A stretch of DNA of 64,000 nucleotides from Sphingomonas gilva (GTDB lineage Bacteria; Pseudomonadota; Alphaproteobacteria; Sphingomonadales; Sphingomonadaceae). The DNA lies in NCBI RefSeq assembly GCF_003515075.1, contig NZ_QWLV01000004.1, forward strand, positions 1-64,000, in the 5' to 3' direction. Positions 45,603-60,186 of the stretch are shown piece after piece. The translations under genes were made by a program, and so were the position numbers. Position 1 is the first letter of the stretch; every line of letters begins with the position of its first letter. The notes beneath the pieces are model-generated. The model was not told the origin of the DNA. It was given only the letters and a program-made list of their open reading frames with translations, and ran no database searches.

Positions 45603-45617
45603 TGCAAACCATTCGCA
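45603..45617. promoter_or_regulatory. Fur-like box upstream of the TonB receptor
   Basis: TGCAAACCATTCGCA is a near-palindrome (TGC-A-AA / TT-C-GCA arms) resembling alphaproteobacterial Fur-regulated sites. It lies about 50 nt upstream of the receptor start at 45555 and supports iron-repressed expression of the receptor/PepSY pair. Confidence 0.55.
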
Positions 45618-45640
45618 TTAGAAAAAAGACGCGCGGCAAG

Positions 45641-45673
45641 GAAAAGCCGCCGCCCGGCTTACCGGACGGCGGC
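45641..45673 (-). terminator. Rho-independent terminator of rpoBC
   Basis: On the minus strand GCCGCCGTCCGG (45673-45662) pairs with CCGGGCGGCGGC (45657-45646), followed by TTTTC. It is 28 nt after the rpoC stop and upstream of the Fur box for the next operon. Confidence 0.85.
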
Positions 45674-45700
45674 TCATTCCTGCGGCGCTGTTCCGAACGA

Positions 45701-49975
<4,275 letters not shown>

Positions 49976-49994
49976 TATTTTGCTCCGCTTTAAG

Positions 49995-50092
49995 CCCTCT
50001 CCCCTTCAGGGGAGAGGGTTGGGAGAGGGGCCTGAAATCAGCGGTTCAGGCACTGCCCCTCTCCCCGGCCCTCTCCCCTGAAGGAGAGAGGG
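49995..50092. repeat. Palindromic element in the rpoB-rpoC spacer
   Basis: A 98-bp member of the same family as in glyS. The terminal hairpin CCCTCTCCCCTTCAGGGGAG lies at 49995 and the inverted terminal hairpin ends near 50092. Internal GGGAGAGGGGC and GCCCCTCTCCC arms pair around a CTGAA/TTCAG stem. It occupies nearly the whole spacer and would be transcribed as nested hairpins in the rpoBC mRNA. Confidence 0.85.
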
Positions 50093-50102
50093 AGGAAGAA
50101 GT

Positions 50103-54281
<4,179 letters not shown>

Positions 54282-54404
54282 GGAGATATTTCGCCTCTTC
54301 GCGTAAGAATGTCGCAGCGCAGGCAGAGACGCAAAAAGCCGCGCATCTCCATCGCTGGAAATGGCAGCTTCAAGCGTCCTGAAACCCCAGCCGATCCATG
54401 CGTG

Positions 54405-54429
54405 GGACACGCTGCGCGACGGCGTGTCC
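54405..54429 (-). promoter_or_regulatory. Hairpin in the rpoB 5' leader
   Basis: GGACACGC (54405-54412) pairs perfectly with GCGTGTCC (54422-54429). It falls near the 5' end of the predicted 170-nt rpoB leader. It could influence leader stability or attenuation; no experimental counterpart is known to me. Confidence 0.45.
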
Positions 54430-54456
54430 TGTTCCGAAAGGCTGTGGTGAAGGCGC

Positions 54457-54485
54457 GATGTAGGGTTTGGCGGGCAATATGTCAA
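54457..54485 (-). promoter_or_regulatory. Predicted sigma-70 promoter for rpoBC
   Basis: On the minus strand: TTGACA (54485-54480), a 17-nt spacer and TACATC (54462-54457). The -35 is a perfect consensus and the spacing is ideal. It lies about 170 nt upstream of rpoB, giving rpoBC a transcription start independent of rplJL. Confidence 0.75.
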
Positions 54486-54608
54486 ACGGTCGGCCACAGT
54501 TCGACCCCATACGCAACCGAGGCGACGATCAGCGCTCCGTCGCTCGCATCGGGCGCTTCATCGCAAGGGGAGGCGCGGTCCGTTCCGTCTGGCCCCAATG
54601 CCGCGGCT

Positions 54609-55886
54609 ATGAATCGCTCGTATCCGGTCAAGGCGCGCCTGTATTCGCGCGCCGCGCTCATTGCCCTCCTGATCGCGCCCGCATCCGTCGCGGCGCAGGA
54701 CACTCAGGACATGCCGCCGTCGCTGGACGATTTCTCGCTCCAGCCGGGGCAGAACCAGGTCCAGCCCGCGCAGCCGCCCGCGGTGGTGCCGACGGTGCCG
54801 CAGAACCAGGTTACCCCAGCGCCGACTCCCGCGCCAACCTCGCCGCCGACGCCAGCGCCGGCTCCGCCGCCCCGCAGTCCCGATCCTGCGCCGGTGCGAC
54901 AGGAGCAACCGCAAGAGCCAGCCGCCTCCGCTCCAACTCCAGCTCCAGTCGAAGCTGCACCCCCGGCCAACAACATGGCGCCGGTGCCGACGCCGGTGAT
55001 CGAACCCACCGCGCCCGAGGCCGCCCCGGCCACCGCGAACGTCGCGCCGCCGGAGCCCGCCGGGGAGGGAGGCCGCGCGTGGCTTGCCCTGCTCGCTGCG
55101 GGGCTCGCGCTCCTCGCCGGCGTTGGCGGTTTCCTGCTGTGGCGGCGCTCGCGCGCGAACCGTTACGACGATAGGGACCGGATCATCAGCTTCGACGAGG
55201 CACCGGAGGGAACCGCGCCTCCTGCCGCCGCGCCGGCGGACCCGGTGGCGGTGGCGGAGCGCGAAGCCGCCCCGCTCGATGGGGCGACCGCGGATGAGGC
55301 AGCGCCGATGGCCGACGCGGCGATCTCCGAACCGGCCGCCGAAGGGGTCGCCGCCGCGACCATCCCCGCGCAGGCGCAGGACGGCCGCCCGTGGATCGAG
55401 TTCGCGCTGCGGCCGGTCAAGGCCGGGGTCAATGTGATGGACGCGGTGGTCGAGTTCGAGCTGACGGTCGGCAATGCGGGTGCGGTGGCGGCGGACGATG
55501 TGCGGATCGCCGCCTGGCTGCTGAGCGCCAGTCCCAATCAGGAAGCGGAGATCGCCCGCTTCCTCGAAGATACGCCGGCGGAGGCGGTCATGGCGCCAAT
55601 CGAGATTCCGCCAGGCGGCGGTCAGCAGGTGAATGCAGCGATCGCCCTGCCGCGCGCCGGCGTGAACGTGGTCACCGTCCGCGACAGACGGTTCTTCGTG
55701 CCGCTGGTCGTCGCCGATGCGCGCTATCGCCTGCCGGACGGTGGAGAGGGCCGCACCTCCGCGACCTTCGTCGTCGGCACGGCGCGTGACGGCCAGGAAA
55801 AGCTCGGCCCGATCTGGCTCGACCGCGGCATCCGCATGCACGCCAATGTCGAGGCGCGCCTCCACGGCGATCCGGCAAGGGCATGA
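54609..55886 (+). CDS. Proline-rich membrane-anchored protein of unknown function
   Basis: 425 residues from the ATG at 54609. Signal peptide (LIALLIAPASVAAQ), a 120-residue Pro/Ala/Gln/Thr-rich disordered region, a membrane helix (WLALLAAGLALLAGVGGFLLWRR) and an acidic Ala-rich stretch. A C-terminal beta-rich domain (WIEFALRPVKAGVNVMDAVVEFELTVGNAGAV) resembles an immunoglobulin-like fold. The helix would place the last domain in the cytoplasm if the signal is cleaved. No named family. It lies on the opposite strand between rpoB and rplL. Confidence 0.8.
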   Translation: MNRSYPVKARLYSRAALIALLIAPASVAAQDTQDMPPSLDDFSLQPGQNQVQPAQPPAVVPTVPQNQVTPAPTPAPTSPPTPAPAPPPRSPDPAPVRQEQPQEPAASAPTPAPVEAAPPANNMAPVPTPVIEPTAPEAAPATANVAPPEPAGEGGRAWLALLAAGLALLAGVGGFLLWRRSRANRYDDRDRIISFDEAPEGTAPPAAAPADPVAVAEREAAPLDGATADEAAPMADAAISEPAAEGVAAATIPAQAQDGRPWIEFALRPVKAGVNVMDAVVEFELTVGNAGAVAADDVRIAAWLLSASPNQEAEIARFLEDTPAEAVMAPIEIPPGGGQQVNAAIALPRAGVNVVTVRDRRFFVPLVVADARYRLPDGGEGRTSATFVVGTARDGQEKLGPIWLDRGIRMHANVEARLHGDPARA

Positions 55887-56416
55887 TCGCGCGGGCGCTC
55901 GGCTTGGCGCTGGCATCGGCAGCTCTGTGGCCGGCGTCGCTCGCCGCGCAGGAGGCCTGGGTCGGCGTCGCCGCTCACGGCGTCGACACGCCGCTGACCT
56001 TCGATACCGGAGAGGGAGGCGTCGATCTGCAGGCGGGCTACCGCTTCGCGCCCGAGCGCGCACTGGCCGTCATCGGATCGCCTGCGCCCTATGTCTTCGC
56101 GCTGGTCAACAGCGATGGCGACACCAGCCTGATCGCTGCGGGGCTGAGCTGGAAGCGGGGCGAACGGCTCTATGCCCGCCCCGGCATCGGCGTTGCGGTG
56201 CATGACGGCCCGTCGCTGCGCGTGCGTGCCGGCGATGATCTGCGCACCGATCTCGGCAGCCGCCTGCTGTTCGAGCCCGAACTGGCGCTTGGCTGGCAGG
56301 CGACGCCACGGCTGGGGATCGAGGCGAGCTGGGTCCATGTCAGCCACGCCCAACTCTTCAGCGGGCAGAATCCGGGCCTCGACGTCATCGGCGCGCGCTT
56401 GGTGGTGAAGCTATAG
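55883..56416 (+). CDS. Acyloxyacyl hydrolase-like outer-membrane protein (PagL family)
   Basis: 177 residues with signal peptide (cut after LAAQ) and an eight-strand-type barrel pattern. The C-terminal part EPELALGWQATPRLGIEASWVHVSHAQLFSGQNPGLDVIGARLVVKL matches the lipid A 3-O-deacylase PagL region. Its His and Ser fall in HVSHA, where PagL has an HxSN-type motif, and an acidic partner follows from the family. It would remove a fatty acid from lipid A and modulate the envelope. Start overlaps the preceding stop (ATGA), so the two are coupled. Confidence 0.72.
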   Translation: MIARALGLALASAALWPASLAAQEAWVGVAAHGVDTPLTFDTGEGGVDLQAGYRFAPERALAVIGSPAPYVFALVNSDGDTSLIAAGLSWKRGERLYARPGIGVAVHDGPSLRVRAGDDLRTDLGSRLLFEPELALGWQATPRLGIEASWVHVSHAQLFSGQNPGLDVIGARLVVKL

Positions 56417-56533
56417 AGCCTGTCCTGCTTTGGCTGACCCACTTTCTCTTGGTCGCCCCTGGTCAGTGAGTTGCGCGCGCACATCGCGGCTAGGCTCCCG
56501 TCCCCCCGCTTATCCAGTGCTGCAAGGTTTTGA

Positions 56534-56656
56534 GGAGCAAGGCATCCGACGCTGCAGTTCGGCAGCTATCTGATCTTCTACATCCATCCAGAGGCCGTCA
56601 GGGTTGTGCACGTCCTTCACGACGCGCGCGACTATCCCGGCTTGCTGGAGCAATAG
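56534..56656 (+). pseudogene. ParE/RelE-type toxin gene remnant
   Basis: A 40-codon open stretch ending at TAG (56654-56656) translates as the C-terminal part of a ParE-family toxin (FGSYLIFYIHPEAVRVVHVLHDARDY). The strand order, the RVxHxLHxARDY ending and the downstream stop match the family. There is no start codon: an in-frame TGA lies directly before it, and no antitoxin gene is found. It is therefore a decayed fragment of a toxin-antitoxin module next to rplL. Confidence 0.7.
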
Positions 56657-56690
56657 AAAAGGGCGGCCCGTCGCCGGACCGCCCTTTTTC
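56657..56690. terminator. Terminator downstream of rplL
   Basis: GGGCGG (56661-56666) and CCGCCC (56679-56684) with extended imperfect pairing, flanked by AAAA on one side and TTTTT on the other, so it can act in both directions. It ends rplJL transcription on the minus strand. Confidence 0.8.
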
Positions 56691-56713
56691 CGTAATCGCA
56701 AAGAAGCAAAAGC

Positions 56714-57097
56714 TTACTTGAGTTCCACCGTCGCGCCGGCTTCCTCGAGCTGCTTCTTGATCTTCTCGGCCTCGTCCTTCGACACGCCTTCCTTGACGGC
56801 CTTGGGTGCGCCTTCGACCAGCGCCTTCGCCTCGGTCAGGCCGAGCTGGGTGATCGCGCGGACTTCCTTGATGACGTTGATCTTCTTGCCGCCGTCGCCG
56901 GTCAGGATGACGTCGAACTCGGTCTTCTCTTCGGCGGCGGGAGCGCCAGCACCGGCGCCACCGGCGGCCGGGCCGGCAACTGCGACAGCCGCGGCGGCGG
57001 ACACGCCCCACTTCTCTTCGAGCAGCTTCGACAGTTCGGCCGCTTCGAGGACGGTCAGCTCGCTCAGCGCGTCGACCAGCTTGTTCAGGTCTGCCAT
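56714..57097 (-). CDS. rplL: 50S ribosomal protein L7/L12
   Basis: 127 residues from the ATG at 57097 ([34 protein letters not shown]). N-terminal dimerisation domain, Ala/Gly/Pro hinge, C-terminal factor-binding domain ([45 protein letters not shown]). Forms the L12 stalk with L10. It lies 50 nt after rplJ and is followed by a terminator, so rpoBC is not in the same transcript unless readthrough occurs. Confidence 0.98.
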   Translation of the reverse strand: MADLNKLVDALSELTVLEAAELSKLLEEKWGVSAAAAVAVAGPAAGGAGAGAPAAEEKTEFDVILTGDGGKKINVIKEVRAITQLGLTEAKALVEGAPKAVKEGVSKDEAEKIKKQLEEAGATVELK

Positions 57098-57147
57098 GAT
57101 ATTCACTCCAATCTAAAAAAGGGTCAGTTCAAAGGGATATTCGAAGT

Positions 57148-57663
57148 TCAGGCGTTCTCTTTGGCACCATAGGCGCCGAACACGCGCGCCAGCTGCCCCG
57201 CCGGGGCCGCGGCGATCTGCGCCAGCTTGGTAGCGGGCGCCTGGACGAGGCCGACGATCTTGGCCCTGAGCTCGTCGAGCGAGGGGAGGGTCGCAAGCGC
57301 CTTCACCCCGTCCACGTCGAGCACGGTGTCGCCCATCGCGCCGCCAACGATCTCGAACTTGTCGTTGGTCTTGGCGAATTCGACCGCGACCTTGGCGGCG
57401 GCGATCGGATCGACCGAGGTGGCGAGCGCCACCGGGCCGGTCAGCATCTCGCCGATCGACAGATAGTCGGTGCCATTGAGCGCGATCTTCGCGAGCTTGT
57501 TCTTCGATACCCGGTATTGGGCGCCGGCTTCGCGCATCTTCGTCCTGAGCGCCGACGACTGGGCGACGGTCAGGCCGAGGTTGCGGGTGACGACCACCAC
57601 GCCGACCTCGGAGAAGGTGCGGTTCAGCTCGGCGACCGCTTCGACTTTCTGGGCACGATCCAT
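57148..57663 (-). CDS. rplJ: 50S ribosomal protein L10
   Basis: 171 residues from the ATG at 57663 ([33 protein letters not shown]). rRNA-binding N-terminal domain and C-terminal helix that carries L7/L12 dimers. Known in bacteria to repress its own leader mRNA. The reading frame stays open for 127 codons upstream, but that part has no L10 homology and overlaps the promoter. rplK and rplA are not found upstream, where plus-strand genes begin. Confidence 0.97.
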   Translation of the reverse strand: MDRAQKVEAVAELNRTFSEVGVVVVTRNLGLTVAQSSALRTKMREAGAQYRVSKNKLAKIALNGTDYLSIGEMLTGPVALATSVDPIAAAKVAVEFAKTNDKFEIVGGAMGDTVLDVDGVKALATLPSLDELRAKIVGLVQAPATKLAQIAAAPAGQLARVFGAYGAKENA

Positions 57664-58150
57664 GCCATTCTCCACGTCTGGCCCGTGGGAGGCGCGCCTC
57701 CCGCGAACCGGTTGCCGCCCCGCGCAGCCGCGAGGGCGGTTACTCGATAGTCCGAGGGGAAGGATCGTTCGGCCCGCATGAAGCGCAGGCAGATCCGGAA
57801 ATGCGGCAAGCGCCGGTCCGGCAAAATCATTTCCCCGTCTAGGCGGCGCGATTAAGCTCCATGCGGAGCAGCCACTGTCTCGGACGGAAACCCGCGGGCG
57901 AACCCATGGGTAAGCGCGCGCCTTTAGCGCAAAGCGCACGCCAGTCAAGCGCGATCGCGCAATTTGGCCTCGCTCCCGGGAACCCCGTCGCGCCTCGCGG
58001 ATTTTTGACTGTGCGGAGCGCCAACCGGCGCGCGCCGCGCACATCTGGTCGCTAGACGGATGGACCGGCGCGGCGCGGCAGTCTCTGGCGGGCGCGGGGG
58101 TTGGCGTATCGGCGCGCAGGGGTTCCAGGCGCGCCTTGAGGGAGGTTTAT
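57664..58150 (-). promoter_or_regulatory. rplJ promoter and long leader (no gene in 57664-58150)
   Basis: On the minus strand TTGACT (57948-57943) with a 16-nt spacer and TAAAGG-like -10 (57926-57921) form a plausible promoter. This would produce a 5' leader of about 250 nt before rplJ. Its length and GC-rich inverted segments fit an L10-type autoregulatory leader, although I could not fold it to the family consensus by eye. The remainder to 58150 holds no credible gene; 58140-58150 carries the GAGGGAGG Shine-Dalgarno of the next gene. Confidence 0.6.
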
Positions 58151-58399
58151 ATGCGTATCCAATCCATCATGCTGGCGGGCTTCGGCGCTCTGGCGCTCGC
58201 CGCTTGCGCTCAACGAGAAGAAGAGATGGCGGCCCTGCCGCCGCCGCCGGGCGCGGTGCCCGGCAGCACCGCCGCTGATCGCGACGGAGACGGGATTATC
58301 GACGGCTATTACACCGCCGACGGCATCTATCATGCCAACTACACCCCGCCGCCGCCCCCGCCGCCCCCGCCGCCGACGCAGCTGGGGGAACGGGGCTGA
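58151..58399 (+). CDS. Small lipoprotein with a polyproline tail
   Basis: 82 residues from the ATG at 58151, preceded by a strong GAGGGAGG. Signal peptide with lipobox LAAC (Cys about residue 19), a Glu/Pro linker, a calcium-loop-like DRDGDGIIDGYY segment and a run of ten Pro near the C-terminus. No known family. It lies 17 nt before an L,D-transpeptidase gene and may share its transcript, so an envelope role is plausible. Confidence 0.75.
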   Translation: MRIQSIMLAGFGALALAACAQREEEMAALPPPPGAVPGSTAADRDGDGIIDGYYTADGIYHANYTPPPPPPPPPPTQLGERG

Positions 58400-58416
58400 T
58401 CGCTTCGAACCGGGGA

Positions 58417-59736
58417 ATGCGGCCCAGCCGCATTCCCCACCTCGTCCTGTTCGCCACGGCCGCCGCCTCGATTCCAGCGGCGGGTTCTCCTGCGCACGCG
58501 ACGCAGGCGCAGGCCGCGCCCGCGGCCGATGCGCTCGCCAGCGCGATCCGCGAGGAAGCCGGCGGCGCGGTCAAGCGCTTCTACGAGGAGCGTCAGTTCC
58601 GTCCGCTCTGGGTGAAAGGCGGAAGGATAGGGCCGCAGGCCGATACGCTGATCGGCTATCTCGAAACCGCGCGGCTCGACGGGCTCAAGCCCTCTTCCTA
58701 CGATATCGACGACCTGCGCGAGGCGATCGCGGCAGCGCGTGGCGGCGATCCGCTGGCGGTCGCCCGCGCCGAGGTCGAGCTGTCCGAGGCTTTCGCCCGT
58801 TACGTCCGCGATCAGCGCCGTCCGCGCGACGTCGACATGGACTATGCCGATAGCAAGCTGAAACCGAAGAAGCCCAAGGTCGAAACGGTGCTGCGCGCCG
58901 CGGCCTTCCCCAAGTCGTTCGAGGGCTATGTCAAGGATATGGGCTGGATGAGCCAGCACTATGTCCGGCTGCGCCGCCTTGCCGCCACCGCGCAGAAACA
59001 GGGCTTGTCGGAAGCGGCGGCGGAGCGGCTTCGCCTGAACCTCGATCGCGCCCGGCTGCTGCCCAGCCCCTGGACGCGCCACATCGTCGTCGATTCCTCC
59101 TCCGGCCAGCTCTGGTACTTCGAAGCCGGGGAGCAGGTCGGCACGATGCGTGTCGTCGTGGGCGCGAAGGAGACGCAGACGCCGATGCTCGCCGGCATGC
59201 TGCAATGGGCGATCCTCAATCCCTATTGGAACGTGCCAACCTATCTCGCCCAGAACAACATCGCGCCGAAGGTCCTGTCCGGCCGGACGCTCGCATCGAT
59301 GCGGATCGAGGCGCTGACCGACTGGAGCGCGGACGCGCAGAAGCTGCCCGCCTCCTCGATCGATTGGGCAGCGGTCGCGTCCGGCAATCAAGAGGTGCGC
59401 CTGCGCGAGCTGCCGGGGCCGGCCAACTCGATGGGCCGCGTCAAGTTCCTCTTCCCCAACGAACAAGGGATCTACCTGCACGACACGCCGGCGCGCGATC
59501 TGTTGAAGAAGAACGACCGCCATTTCAGCAATGGCTGCATTCGCCTGGAAAAAGCGGCCGAGCTCGGCCGCTGGCTGCTGCAGAAGTCGATCCGCACCAG
59601 CTCGAAGACGCCCGAGCAGGCGGTGCCGCTGCCCGTGCAGGTGCCGGTCTACCTGACCTACATCACCGCCGCCGCCACAGAGAGCGGCCTCGCCTTCCGC
59701 CCGGACGTGTACGGCAGGGACGGGGGCGACGGCTGA
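58417..59736 (+). CDS. L,D-transpeptidase (YcbB/LdtD-like)
   Basis: 439 residues: signal peptide, an N-terminal scaffold domain of about 200 residues (AVKRFYEERQFRPLWVKGG), then the YkuD catalytic domain with IYLHDTPARDLLKKNDRHFSNGCIRLE carrying the catalytic Cys and His. Makes 3-3 cross-links in peptidoglycan or attaches proteins to it. Long form resembling E. coli YcbB. A second L,D-transpeptidase gene begins 4 kb away at the window edge. Confidence 0.93.
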   Translation: MRPSRIPHLVLFATAAASIPAAGSPAHATQAQAAPAADALASAIREEAGGAVKRFYEERQFRPLWVKGGRIGPQADTLIGYLETARLDGLKPSSYDIDDLREAIAAARGGDPLAVARAEVELSEAFARYVRDQRRPRDVDMDYADSKLKPKKPKVETVLRAAAFPKSFEGYVKDMGWMSQHYVRLRRLAATAQKQGLSEAAAERLRLNLDRARLLPSPWTRHIVVDSSSGQLWYFEAGEQVGTMRVVVGAKETQTPMLAGMLQWAILNPYWNVPTYLAQNNIAPKVLSGRTLASMRIEALTDWSADAQKLPASSIDWAAVASGNQEVRLRELPGPANSMGRVKFLFPNEQGIYLHDTPARDLLKKNDRHFSNGCIRLEKAAELGRWLLQKSIRTSSKTPEQAVPLPVQVPVYLTYITAAATESGLAFRPDVYGRDGGDG

Positions 59737-59740
59737 ACGA

Positions 59741-60151
59741 TCAAACGCTCAGCGTGTCGTAGACCACCACCTTGCGCCACAAATGGCTGCAGTTCGCGAC
59801 GAACGCCTTGTGCACGGGGTGGTCCTGATAGGTCTTCTGATCGGCGACGCTGTCGAAGAACAGCAACTCGGAGACGTCGTAGCTCGAATCGACCACCTCG
59901 CGATCTTCGGTCGGCGCCGGGACGCCGATGTGGAGGCCGCGAACGACGTCGATGACGGCAAGCTTCCTTATGCCCGCGATCAGCTGCTCGCGGTCTTCCG
60001 CGGAGCCTGCATTCCTCAACCAGAAGAAGACGTGATGGACCAGCTTCGCGGAGACGGGGCCGGCGTCTGAGGTTGCGGAGGCCGGCACGGCCACTACGCC
60101 CGCGCCGCCCAAGGCGATCATCGACATGACATTCCTGCGATTGGCTTCCAT
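59741..60151 (-). CDS. Dabb-domain protein with a signal sequence
   Basis: 136 residues from the ATG at 60151; an in-frame ATG at 60172 is possible. The N-terminus NRRNVMSMIALGGAGVVAVPASA looks like a signal peptide. The rest is a dimeric alpha-beta-barrel (Dabb/stress-responsive) domain: KLVHHVFFWLRNAGSAEDREQLIAGIRKL, YDVSELLFFDSVADQKTYQDHPVHKAFV. Related domains occur in small heme- or polyketide-handling proteins; function here is unknown. Convergent with the L,D-transpeptidase gene. Confidence 0.82.
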   Translation of the reverse strand: MEANRRNVMSMIALGGAGVVAVPASATSDAGPVSAKLVHHVFFWLRNAGSAEDREQLIAGIRKLAVIDVVRGLHIGVPAPTEDREVVDSSYDVSELLFFDSVADQKTYQDHPVHKAFVANCSHLWRKVVVYDTLSV

Positions 60152-60186
60152 TGCATCTTCCCCATTCGTCAACCGCGGCCCCCGCG

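Noticed and set aside
56510-56701. 63-codon minus-strand open frame between rplL and the PagL-like gene
   Set aside because: Crosses the rplL terminator and lies antisense to the toxin remnant; no homology seen.
57664-58044. N-terminal extension of rplJ by 127 codons
   Set aside because: No L10 homology, overlaps the predicted promoter, and a proper ATG with the family N-terminus exists at 57663.
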